Shown: in pieces, positions 55,148-62,897 of the stretch | How the letters are laid out: each line of letters begins with the position of its first letter | How positions within the stretch are numbered: the first letter of the stretch is position 1 | Assembly: GCF_902702915.1 (NCBI RefSeq) | Contig: NZ_LR738849.1 | Location: 1,178,001 to 1,242,000 of the forward strand | Direction: 5' to 3' | DNA length: 64,000 nt | From: Desulfovibrio sp. 86 | GTDB lineage: Bacteria > Desulfobacterota > Desulfovibrionia > Desulfovibrionales > Desulfovibrionaceae | The notes under the pieces: generated by a model | Seen by the model: the letters and a program-made list of their open reading frames with translations, nothing else | What the model was told of the DNA's origin: nothing | The model's database searches: none | Made by a program: the position numbers and the translations under genes

Positions 55148-57043
55148 ATGACTGACCATTCCAACGATTCACGCGGCTCCCGCCCTTCTCGAGACGCCCG
55201 CGACGCGCGCGATTCACGCGGCCCCCGCACTCCCCGTGACGCTCGCGATTCTCGCGATTCACGCGGGCCACGTCCCCCCAGGGATGCCCGTGACTCACGC
55301 GACTCGCGCGGCCGTGATGACGCGCCTGTGCGCCGCCCCCTGCGCGAAACTGTTTGCGAGATTGACCGCGACATTCTGCGCCTTTTGCTGCGCCGCCATA
55401 ACATTCTGGCGCGCATGCGCGGCGACAAGTCGCATCTCGACTCCGCCGAAGAAAAATTGCTGCGTGAATCGTGGGAAGGCGCAGTGGCCCGCATCAGCCG
55501 CGACGCTCGCCTTTCGGGCCATTTTTTTTCCCTGATGCAGGAAGTGGAATTTCTGCCCCGCCCCGCAGGCGAGCGCCCCGCTGAAAGCGCCGAAGGCCAG
55601 GACTCTGCCGACGGCCGCGCGGGTGAAGGCCCCGCTGCTCAGGAAGGGCCGGACAAACGCACTGCCTTTAACCTCGCCCCGCCCTCAAAGCCCGTTCGCC
55701 TGCGCATGCCGGCGCCCCTGGCCTGCCGCTCCACCCGCGCCTGGCTTATGCTGGCCGCAGCCACGGGACAGCCCACGCGCGTGAGCCCCTGCCTCATGAA
55801 CGACCCCATTGTGGATTGCGTGAAGATGCTCATCCAGATCGGCGCATCCCTTACCCGTGAGGACGACGGCGTCACGGCGCGGCCCTCCGTGCCCGTGAGC
55901 GCGCCCGACAAGGTGCTGTACGTGGGCGACAGCGCATGGAACTTCTTTTTGCTGCTGGGGCACTACCTGGGCCGCCCCTCACGCGCGAAATTCATGGGCG
56001 AAACAAGCCTGAAACTGGCCGACCTTTCCGCAGTGCGCCACTTTCTGCCCGCCATGGGCGCCCGCCTTGTGCATGTGGTGCCCAAGAGCGACGGACTGCC
56101 CGCCCGCCTGGAGTGTTCCGGCATTATCCCCGACGCGGTGGTCATGCCCGCCGATACGCCCGCGGAACTGGCCGAAGGCATACTGCTGGCCGCGCCTGGC
56201 TACGAGCACAGCCTCATGATGGATTTGACGGGCCACCCCGCCCAAAAGACCATCTTTGCCCGTACCTTGCCCATACTTCGGGCAGCAGGGGCCGAGGTGA
56301 GCGTGGACGGCGGCGTGGTGCGCATTCATCCGACTAAGCTGGAAATCCCCGCCCTGCCCGACCTGCCCATGGAGCCTGAACTGGCGCTCTTCCTGCTGTC
56401 CCTGCCCCTGGCCATGGGCGGCGAAACCCGCCTTGCCGGACACTGGCCCCAGTGGCCCGCAGCCGAGGCTGGATGGGATCTCCTGCACGGCCTGGGCCTT
56501 GACCTGCGCCAGCAAAAAGGCGCGGATGGCGGCGAAGTGACCGCCAGCAGCACGGCCCCCCTCAAGAACTTCACTCTTGCCGCCCTGCCCGAAAATCTGC
56601 CTTCCGACTGGGCCCCGCTGGCCGTTGGCCTGGCCGCCTGTGCCGCCCTGCGCGGCGCACAGGTCAGCCTGCCCACGCTCCCGCAGGATATGGACGTGCA
56701 TGAAGTGGAGAGTTTCCTCCATGCCCTCGGACTGGAACAGAACAGTGAAGGCAGATTGTGCAAAAATGAACAATCTGGCGTCAAAGCGGGCTGGAATGCC
56801 CCCACCCCTGTCTGGGCCATGGCCCTTGCCCTGGCGGCCTGCGCCAAGCCGCACCAGAAGCTGGGCAACCCCGGCGTCATGACGGGCCTGTACCCGGCCT
56901 TCTGGGCCCTGTACAATGCCCTGCCCGAACCGCCGCAGCGCCGCGCCGCAGCCGAGGCCGCTCCGGCCGCCCCGGCCCGCCGCCGTATTATCACCTCGGT
57001 TGTGGCCGTGCCGCCGGAACTCAAGGAAGATGAAGACTTTTAG
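55148..57043 (+). CDS. Chorismate mutase domain fused to a degenerate EPSP-synthase-like domain
   Basis: 631 aa. Residues ~8-58 are Arg/Asp/Ser repeats (RDARDSRDSRGPR). Residues ~66-135 fit an AroQ-type chorismate mutase helix bundle (LRETVCEIDRDILRLLLRRH...GDKS). From ~190 to ~600 the order of elements follows EPSP synthase: LACRSTRAWLMLAAATGQ, then VGDSAWNFFLLLGHYLG, FMGETSLKLADL, and ALFLLSLPLAMGGETRL. The EPSPS hallmark residues are missing, though: no PGSKS lysine, NAGT replaced by DSAW, no SSQ. So the second half is probably not an active AroA. ATG at 55148 with AGGAAAG upstream. Confidence 0.7.
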   Translation: MTDHSNDSRGSRPSRDARDARDSRGPRTPRDARDSRDSRGPRPPRDARDSRDSRGRDDAPVRRPLRETVCEIDRDILRLLLRRHNILARMRGDKSHLDSAEEKLLRESWEGAVARISRDARLSGHFFSLMQEVEFLPRPAGERPAESAEGQDSADGRAGEGPAAQEGPDKRTAFNLAPPSKPVRLRMPAPLACRSTRAWLMLAAATGQPTRVSPCLMNDPIVDCVKMLIQIGASLTREDDGVTARPSVPVSAPDKVLYVGDSAWNFFLLLGHYLGRPSRAKFMGETSLKLADLSAVRHFLPAMGARLVHVVPKSDGLPARLECSGIIPDAVVMPADTPAELAEGILLAAPGYEHSLMMDLTGHPAQKTIFARTLPILRAAGAEVSVDGGVVRIHPTKLEIPALPDLPMEPELALFLLSLPLAMGGETRLAGHWPQWPAAEAGWDLLHGLGLDLRQQKGADGGEVTASSTAPLKNFTLAALPENLPSDWAPLAVGLAACAALRGAQVSLPTLPQDMDVHEVESFLHALGLEQNSEGRLCKNEQSGVKAGWNAPTPVWAMALALAACAKPHQKLGNPGVMTGLYPAFWALYNALPEPPQRRAAAEAAPAAPARRRIITSVVAVPPELKEDEDF

Positions 57044-57069
57044 CAATAACTTCCTGATTGCTGACAGGA

Positions 57070-57094
57070 GAGGGCCGCCCATCGGGCGGCCCTC
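57070..57094 (+). terminator. GC-rich hairpin after the chorismate mutase fusion gene
   Basis: AGGGCCGCCC / GGGCGGCCCT with loop ATC; only a short T-run follows further on. Confidence 0.55.
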
Positions 57095-57208
57095 GCGCGT
57101 TTGACGCCCTACCTGCATTAGCGCAGAGTGATTGGAGCAGGCTTTTTCGCAGGTGTTTTTGGTATGTTGTGGTGGTTTGCAGGGTCTTGCAATGTTTTGC
57201 AGTGTTTT

Positions 57209-57249
57209 GTGGGGGAGGGACCCTTTTGCAAAAGGGTCGCCTCCCCCAC
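57209..57249 (+). terminator. Terminator cassette (copy 7)
   Basis: GTGGGGGAGGGACCCTTTT / AAAAGGGTCGCCTCCCCCAC, with the CCCCCACCCCCTAAAACTCTTA tail. Confidence 0.8.
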
Positions 57250-57354
57250 ACCCCCACCCCCTAAAACTCTTACGAACCCCTTTTCCGCCATGCCGCCGTC
57301 CCCCCAGGAAAAACAATCCGAGGCACTACGACTAGCCACAGGAGAATGCCCACC

Positions 57355-58260
57355 ATGCCCCGCAGCCTTTTACGGATCATCCTCCCGCCCCTGATGTCAG
57401 TTTTGGTGTGTTTTCTGCTTGCCGCGCCCCCCGCGCGGGCCTGCACCCTGTGGGCCGCAGCCGGTGACGCCGTTCAGGGGGGCGGCGCCATCATCGTAAA
57501 AAACAGGGACTGGACGCCGGGGGAAAGCCAGCGCATCGAGATTTTCAGACCAGCGGGCGGCTATGCCTACGCGGCGCTCATGGCCACACGCGAAGCCCAA
57601 AAAAGCACGGGAGTGCAAGTGGAGATTGACCGCCCGGTGGCGGGGGTCAATGAAAAGGGACTTACGGTCGTCAGCGCGGCGGCGAGCAGCCTGCCACGAA
57701 GGGACAGGCAGGCCTCCACGGCCAATCACAAGCTTATGGCGCAGATACTCACCCTCTGCGCCTCGGTGGATGAGGTCATGGCCCTGGATCCGTCCCGGTT
57801 TCGCGGGCCGCTCTTTCTGATGCTTGCGGACAGGGAAAAAATTGCGCTTGCTGAAATCGGACTGGAAGGAATGGTGGCCTGGCGCACGCAGACCAACGGC
57901 GTGCTGTACCATACGAACCACTATCTTGAACCGGCCCTGCAACGCTTCAACAGAAAACTTGGCGAAAGCAGCCATGCCCGCTACGCGCGCATTGCCCATC
58001 TGCTGCAAACCAGCCCCAAACCCTACACCTTTGACAGCCTGCTGGCCTTCACACGCGATCACGTCGCCGGGCCGGACGACAGCATCATGCGCACGGGTTC
58101 TACGCCGACCTCAGCGCGAACCGTAGCCGTATTCGCCGTATCCCTGCCAGGATCAGGTGAAGCCGAGGTCTATGTGCGCCTGCTTCAGGAGGGCAAACCC
58201 GAACATGAGGAAACCTACAAACTGGATTCGTTGCTGACGCCCGCCGCTAGAGGCCGGTAG
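57355..58260 (+). CDS. Exported Ntn-hydrolase (choloylglycine hydrolase/penicillin acylase-like)
   Basis: 301 aa. A signal peptide ends PPARA, and the next residue is Cys30 (ACTLWAA), so cleavage would expose an N-terminal cysteine nucleophile as in linear-amide C-N hydrolases (bile-salt hydrolase, penicillin V acylase). The supporting motif IIVKNRDWTPGE has the conserved Arg-Asp, and VAGVNEKGLTVVSAAAS matches the mid-domain Asn-Glu-Lys-Gly block. Predicted to act in the periplasm on an amide such as an N-acyl amino acid; a bile-salt substrate is possible but unproven. GGAG at 57341 suits the ATG at 57355 better than that at 57346. Confidence 0.75.
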   Translation: MPRSLLRIILPPLMSVLVCFLLAAPPARACTLWAAAGDAVQGGGAIIVKNRDWTPGESQRIEIFRPAGGYAYAALMATREAQKSTGVQVEIDRPVAGVNEKGLTVVSAAASSLPRRDRQASTANHKLMAQILTLCASVDEVMALDPSRFRGPLFLMLADREKIALAEIGLEGMVAWRTQTNGVLYHTNHYLEPALQRFNRKLGESSHARYARIAHLLQTSPKPYTFDSLLAFTRDHVAGPDDSIMRTGSTPTSARTVAVFAVSLPGSGEAEVYVRLLQEGKPEHEETYKLDSLLTPAARGR

Positions 58261-58270
58261 CTGCGGCAGG

Positions 58271-58375
58271 GATGGCTATGCCGCTTTGCTGAAGATTCCT
58301 CTCTGCGTCTTCTTTCTGGTACTTGTTCTCGCCCCCACTATTGTCACACTGCTGCTTTTCATTTTCGGCATGTGA
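58271..58375 (+). pseudogene. 3'-end remnant of a duplicate of the membrane-protein gene at 58530
   Basis: Reads DGYAALLKIPLCVFFLVLVLAPTIVTLLLFIFGM-stop, nearly the same as the end of the intact gene (…VTLLKIPLCIFFLVLVLEPT…LLLFIFGM). The similarity continues past the stop (TGAGG(C/T)GACGCCTGCTGAAGGGCGGACATTTTTCCGCCC) to about 58455, matching 59004-59090. The upstream part of the copy is missing. Confidence 0.8.
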
Positions 58376-58529
58376 GGCGACGCCTGCTGAAGGGCGGACA
58401 TTTTTCCGCCCTGCACCAGACACCTACGGAAGCACCAGGGTTTATCTGTGGTTTCATATTGCTGTGTTGTTGCAGTATTGCTATAAAAATATAGTCGTCA
58501 AAGCCGGAAGCCGAAACAATGGAGACCCG

Positions 58530-59006
58530 ATGACTCTGGAAAAACTTGACGATTCCGCACGAGCCTTCATACGCGGCGCATGGCCCCTGTGCCTCATTGC
58601 AATACTTAACTTGTGGTGCCTGATGCCCACTGCCCATCCCTATGCGGTTTTCTCCTTCCTGTACGGTTTTGCAGGCTGCCTGATTTTTGTGCGCGGCTTC
58701 GGCCTTGCCACTTTCTGGCCCATATATTGCTTGGCTTTTGCGGCCCTTCTTACTACGTCCCCATCAGACAATGAAATAGAGCAGTTGCAGATTATACTGC
58801 GCCTTGAACGTATGGACAGTGACTACCTGGGGTATCTCGTCAGGGCCTTCAAGGCTGCCCTGATGACTGTGCCTTTTTCCCTATTTTTCTTCGACCGTAT
58901 GGGCGGCTATGTCACGTTATTAAAGATCCCCCTTTGCATCTTTTTTCTGGTGCTTGTCCTCGAACCTACCCTTTTATTCCTGCTGCTCTTCATTTTCGGC
59001 ATGTGA
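58530..59006 (+). CDS. Small integral membrane protein, unknown function
   Basis: 158 aa with hydrophobic segments at about 17-45, 50-85, 115-130 and 130-157 (LLKIPLCIFFLVLVLEPTLL). I recognise no family. GGAG lies six bases before the ATG at 58530; the frame is open further upstream but runs into the duplicate remnant. A close duplicate of its last 34 codons lies at 58271, so this was once a tandem pair. GGGCGGACATTTTTCCGCCC just after the stop is a hairpin that may terminate it. Confidence 0.6.
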   Translation: MTLEKLDDSARAFIRGAWPLCLIAILNLWCLMPTAHPYAVFSFLYGFAGCLIFVRGFGLATFWPIYCLAFAALLTTSPSDNEIEQLQIILRLERMDSDYLGYLVRAFKAALMTVPFSLFFFDRMGGYVTLLKIPLCIFFLVLVLEPTLLFLLLFIFGM

Positions 59007-59055
59007 GGTGACGCCTGCTGAAGGGCGGACATTTTTCCGCCCTTCAGCAGGTCAG

Positions 59056-59361
59056 CTACGGAAGCACCAAGGGCTTATCAGCGGTTTCGTATCGTTGCGC
59101 TTTTTGCAGGATTTCAGCGAAATAATGCTGGCAGTTATTTAACAGAAAATTGTATCGTACTGGGGTAAACTCCGACTGAAATGCCTCATTTTTCTCTTTC
59201 TCCCATTCCTCCTCAAGAGCCTGTCGCGCACGATCAACATATTCTTTTCTGTATTTGGGCGCTTCGACTTCGTAGGTGAGAAGCTTTTTTGTATTCTCCA
59301 CAAGCAAACCCTCTCCCTTGGACAAACCGAAATTGCTTCCATCACTGCCCACAAACTGCAT
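59056..59361 (-). CDS. Possible truncated papain-like (LRAT/NlpC-type) protein
   Basis: 101 aa. The stretch YNFLLNNCQHYFAEIL looks like the catalytic NC-x-H-F block of LRAT/NlpC-like cysteine hydrolases, and the start (QFVGSDGSNFGLSKGEG) resembles the β-strand after the first catalytic histidine. The frame remains open for nine codons upstream of the ATG (…QQHFEH) to a stop, and no good SD is visible, so the gene may have lost its N-terminus. It sits opposite to, and just after, the duplicated membrane-protein gene. Very uncertain. Confidence 0.4.
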   Translation of the reverse strand: MQFVGSDGSNFGLSKGEGLLVENTKKLLTYEVEAPKYRKEYVDRARQALEEEWEKEKNEAFQSEFTPVRYNFLLNNCQHYFAEILQKAQRYETADKPLVLP

Positions 59362-59398
59362 ATGCTCGAAGTGTTGCTGACTATTCCATCAATGCAGC

Positions 59399-59430
59399 AA
59401 GCCCGGCATGTCTTTGGACATGCCGGGCTT
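59399..59430. terminator. Terminator for the cytochrome b gene
   Basis: A perfect 14-bp stem AAGCCCGGCATGTC / GACATGCCGGGCTT with loop TTTG, 30 bases past the minus-strand stop at 59460. Confidence 0.75.
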
Positions 59431-59459
59431 GCAAATCAGTGACCGTAACGAAGGCGCCG

Positions 59460-60035
59460 CTACTTTTTGGGCGCGGTCTTTTTTTGCCATATGGCAAAGT
59501 GGGCCAGAGCCATGCCTCCGTGGCCAACCAGATACAAGGCCAGGGACCAGGCAAAAAACTTGTGCACGCTGTAGGCCGTCAGCAATGAGCGGTGGTTGCT
59601 CCAGTTGTCAAACCACCACAGGCCGGAAGCAACAGTCAGCAACAGAGCCCACATGCCAAGCCCCTGCACGCAGGCGGGCAGGCCCTTGGGCCGGGGGCCC
59701 ACAACCTTGAACTGCGCCGCCGCGCGCAGGTCCTTGATCAGCTGGTCGTTATCACCCCAGAGATAGGGAAAGAAATTGCGCAGGCCGCGCTTTTTGACGC
59801 TGAGAACCACAAGGGTCACGCCGAAAACGCACAGGAACATGCCCAGGATGATATGTATCCAGACTAAGGGCGAGAGGCCGGATGGCAGTACAACCATGCC
59901 GAAGCTGAGCAAGATTTGCAGTAATACCAGCGTTATGACGCTGGCATGAATACAGCGCAGCAAGGGTGGCTGAAAAAAACCCAAAAATTTCCACAGCAAT
60001 GCGCCCTGGGCCACAACTTTTTCTTTCACGGTCAT
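59460..60035 (-). CDS. Cytochrome b/b6-domain membrane protein
   Basis: 191 aa with four hydrophobic helices. Histidines sit in or at the helices where b-type haems are usually bound: RCIHASVITL, LVWIHIILGMF, YSVHKFFAWSL and VGHGGMALAHF. It resembles bacterial cytochrome b561 or hydrogenase/formate-dehydrogenase b subunits, but no catalytic partner is encoded nearby. AGGAG lies eight bases before the ATG at 60035. A role in passing electrons to or from quinone is inferred. Confidence 0.7.
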   Translation of the reverse strand: MTVKEKVVAQGALLWKFLGFFQPPLLRCIHASVITLVLLQILLSFGMVVLPSGLSPLVWIHIILGMFLCVFGVTLVVLSVKKRGLRNFFPYLWGDNDQLIKDLRAAAQFKVVGPRPKGLPACVQGLGMWALLLTVASGLWWFDNWSNHRSLLTAYSVHKFFAWSLALYLVGHGGMALAHFAIWQKKTAPKK

Positions 60036-60180
60036 GCAGTCGCTCCTGAATTCCGGGCCCGGATTCATGCCGCTGCCAGCCCGTTGTTTCCAATCGCGGC
60101 ATGACTAGCGTGTCGCAAGAAAAGTCCGGGCCAGATTAGTAAAAGACAATCCTCCACAATGACGCCATGAAAAACACGCT

Positions 60181-60274
60181 CCCGGCGGGATTCTTCACCC
60201 CGCCGGGGGCAATATTCATTTCCAGGAACTCCCAGGACGCGCCGCGAGGCTGTCCCGGGGCCGGGACAGCCTCG
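60181..60274 (-). terminator. Two hairpins after ribBA
   Basis: CGAGGCTGTCCCGG / CCGGGACAGCCTCG (60245-60274) starts 12 bases past the ribBA stop; CCCGGCGGG / CCCGCCGGG (60181-60207) follows. Confidence 0.7.
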
Positions 60275-60285
60275 CTAAAGCTGCC

Positions 60286-61500
60286 CTAATGGCTGCACGA
60301 GCAGTGCAGCATGTGTTCCATCTTTTCTTTCTTGGTGCGCAGGTAGTATTCGTTTTCGGGGCAGGCTTCCATTTCGATGGGCACACGCTCGACAATTTCG
60401 ATGCCGTAGCCTGAAAGGCCCACGATCTTCTTGGGATTGTTGGTCAAAAGCCGTATTTTGTGAATACCGAGGTCAACGAGGATCTGCGCGCCGGTGCCAT
60501 AGTCGCGCAAGTCCGGGGGAAAGCCCAGCTTGCGGTTGGCTTCCACCGTGTCATAGCCCTGATCCTGCAAGGCATAGGCGCGGATTTTGTTGGCAAGGCC
60601 GATGCCCCGCCCTTCCTGACGCATGTACAGCAGCGCGCCGCGCCCTTCCTTTTCAATCTGGCGCAGGGCCGCGCCAAGCTGTCCGCCGCAGTCGCAGCGC
60701 AGGGAGCCCAGGGCGTCGCCCGTGAGGCACTCGCTGTGCACGCGCGTGAGCACGGGTTCCGGCCCGCTGAGATCGCCCTTGACCAGGGCCAGATGCGTGC
60801 CCTGATCGGTTTCGCTCTCATAGGCGTAGACGGTGAAGTCGCCAAATCTGGTGGGCAGGTGGGCCTTGTCCACACTGCGCACGGAAACCTGACCACGATT
60901 CAGACGGTGACGGATGATATCCTTGACAGCCGCTATCTTGAGGCCGTGCTCTTCGGCAAAGACTTCCAGATCGGGCATGCGCGCCATGGTGCCGTCATCG
61001 CGCATGATTTCGCAAATGACCGAGGCAGGCTTGAGCCCTGCCAGCTTTGAAAGATCCACGCCGCCTTCGGTCTGCCCGGCGCGTGAAAGCACCCCGCCCG
61101 CCTTGGCGCGCAGGGGAAAAACGTGCCCCGGCGTCACGAGGTCGTCGGAGCGCACGTTGTCGGCCACTGCCGCCAGAATGGTCGTGGCGCGGTCAGCGGC
61201 GGAAATACCGGTGGTGACGCCCTCGCGGGCTTCGATGGATATGGTGAAATTGGTGCCGAAGCGTGAACCGTTGCGCTGCGTCATAAGGGGCAGGTCAAGA
61301 CGGTCGATAAGTTCCGGAGCCATAGGCAGGCAGATCAGACCCCGCCCGTACTTGGCCATGAAGTTGATGGCCTCCGGAGTGACAAATTCGGCGGCCATGG
61401 TCAGGTCGCCTTCATTTTCCCTACCCTCGTCGTCCACAAGAATGACCATCTTGCCCTGCCTGATATCGGCAACGGCTTCCTCAATGCTGCACAGTGGCAT
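60286..61500 (-). CDS. ribBA: Bifunctional DHBP synthase / GTP cyclohydrolase II (RibBA)
   Basis: 404 aa; supplies both branches of riboflavin synthesis. The N-terminal half is DHBP synthase ([34 protein letters not shown]-like; [22 protein letters not shown]). The C-terminal half is GTP cyclohydrolase II with the zinc site [20 protein letters not shown] and [10 protein letters not shown]. An extra CSCSH ends the protein. The ATG at 61500 has GAAGGAAG upstream. The frame is open far upstream only because it passes through repeat copy C. No FMN riboswitch was seen in its leader. Confidence 0.95.
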   Translation of the reverse strand: MPLCSIEEAVADIRQGKMVILVDDEGRENEGDLTMAAEFVTPEAINFMAKYGRGLICLPMAPELIDRLDLPLMTQRNGSRFGTNFTISIEAREGVTTGISAADRATTILAAVADNVRSDDLVTPGHVFPLRAKAGGVLSRAGQTEGGVDLSKLAGLKPASVICEIMRDDGTMARMPDLEVFAEEHGLKIAAVKDIIRHRLNRGQVSVRSVDKAHLPTRFGDFTVYAYESETDQGTHLALVKGDLSGPEPVLTRVHSECLTGDALGSLRCDCGGQLGAALRQIEKEGRGALLYMRQEGRGIGLANKIRAYALQDQGYDTVEANRKLGFPPDLRDYGTGAQILVDLGIHKIRLLTNNPKKIVGLSGYGIEIVERVPIEMEACPENEYYLRTKKEKMEHMLHCSCSH

Positions 61501-61547
61501 GATGCTTCCTTCGTTTGGCCCGCGTGCGGGCTGTGAATATATAATTG

Positions 61548-61704
61548 GGGAAGCACTGATTAAAGAGCCTCCTGGAAACGCGCAGTTATTTCGTTTGGCA
61601 AGGCGCGATCTTTTTTTGAAGCAGGAGTGGACTCTTCTGTCCTCGACTGTTTCAAAAAAAGTCAAGCAACGCCGCCAAACGGAATAAATCAGCGTTTCCT
61701 TAGA
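61548..61704 (+). repeat. ~155-bp TAGGGAA-family element (copy C) upstream of ribBA
   Basis: GGGAAGCACTGATTAAAGAG to AATCAGCGTTTCCTTAGA, close to identical to copy B at 26907, including the TTTTTTTGAAGCAGGAGTGG core. It lies between ribBA and the cysteine-cluster gene. Confidence 0.88.
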
Positions 61705-61746
61705 TAACTATGGCTGGCTGGCCCTTCTGTCAACCGCGCGGGCTGC

Positions 61747-62514
61747 TCAAACCTCGTCGGCGGCCGTGGGCCTGAGGCCGACTTCGGCCAGCAGGTCGCG
61801 CAACGCGCGCCCCAGAAGAAAGGGCAAAATGGCCTCGGGCACGCCCGCGCGTTCCACGCACAACTGGCGGAACGCGGCCTCGGTGCGCACGGTTTCGCCC
61901 AGGTGGGCAAGCAGCGTCTGGCGTTCTTCCGCGTCCATTGCGCCAGCGTCGTGAACCTGCACGCCCTGCGGGGCAAAGCCCAGCCTGGCGGCGGTTTCCA
62001 GCACGGGAGCCGCAGGGCTCTGCTCTTCATGCGCGGCCATAAGATCTGGCAAGAGCGCGCGGGTTCCGGCGTCCAGAGCGGGAAAACCGGGCAGATGCGC
62101 TTCGCTGGCCAGAATCCTGAAGGCTTCGGCCCTGTCCATCAGAGGCGTGCCGGACAAAAGGTCTTCCAGAGGGGTCGTGTCCATGCAAAACAGCGCGGAG
62201 CACTGCACCGGTCGCTGGGCATAGATGGCGCAGCCAGAACCGTCGCGGTAATAGCGGCAGCGCCAGGGATGCGCCTGCCCGCCAAGACCGGCCACCTTGA
62301 TATGCTCCTGTTCCAGAGGCCACAGGCCTCCACGCACGTCATCGCGCGCCCACTCTCCCTTTCTCAGGCAGACCAGGCTGTCCAGGGTCAAAGCGCCGCT
62401 CACCAGCCGCGAGGCGTCGTCCACCATGAGGGTGGGGCCGCCGCGCAGACAGCACATGCCGCAACGGCGGCAAACGGGCGCCTCTAGGGGCGAAGACATA
62501 TCCTGTGAAATCAT
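61747..62514 (-). CDS. YkgJ-type cysteine-cluster protein
   Basis: 255 aa. The N-terminal cluster CRRCGMCCLRGGPTL, followed by CRYYRDGSGCAIYAQRPVQCSALFC, is the pattern of the YkgJ/CxxCxxCC family, thought to bind iron or zinc. The C-terminal ~130 residues are helical and unassigned. GGAGG precedes the ATG at 62514. Function is not established for the family. Confidence 0.78.
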   Translation of the reverse strand: MISQDMSSPLEAPVCRRCGMCCLRGGPTLMVDDASRLVSGALTLDSLVCLRKGEWARDDVRGGLWPLEQEHIKVAGLGGQAHPWRCRYYRDGSGCAIYAQRPVQCSALFCMDTTPLEDLLSGTPLMDRAEAFRILASEAHLPGFPALDAGTRALLPDLMAAHEEQSPAAPVLETAARLGFAPQGVQVHDAGAMDAEERQTLLAHLGETVRTEAAFRQLCVERAGVPEAILPFLLGRALRDLLAEVGLRPTAADEV

Positions 62515-62571
62515 GACGCCTCCGAAACCGGCATGCCCGCCGGGCCCGAAACCCTGGCACATGCCGGCGAC

Positions 62572-62637
62572 TAAATCAGATTAACTTTGAAATGCTTCAC
62601 ATTTCCAAGTTTTCATTCAGCCGAAAAATACGCGCCT
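62572..62637. repeat. TAGAGCA-family remnant
   Basis: AACTTTGAAATGCTTCACATTTCCAAG followed by TTTTCATTCAGCCGAAAAAT, the inverse of 11837-11885. The rest of the 62515-62897 gap holds no gene I can see. Confidence 0.65.
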
Positions 62638-62897
62638 GGGCAGAACCCGCGCTACTTGTGGCGCACTGCGCACCTCGCGGGCATGCCTTTAGGCAACATG
62701 CCGTCAGCCATATGCGCCAGCCGCGAGCCGTCAAAATGACATGCCGTACAGCTATAGATACACGCATGCGCGCGCTGCGCCAACTGGTCTCAGACTGCCA
62801 GCCCCAGATTGTGCGGCAAACTCCCGGCAGCCCAGACTTTATGAAGAGCGTCAGGCCGGCCTACGCGCCAGATCCCGTCCAATGCAGCCGTGCCGGT

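Noticed and set aside
61501-61665. 55-residue N-terminal extension of RibBA
   Set aside because: It reads through repeat copy C; the conserved protein begins at 61500 with its own SD.
61501-61746. FMN riboswitch before ribBA
   Set aside because: No AGGGTGAAATTCCC-like or other RFN core sequence could be seen; the leader is mostly repeat.
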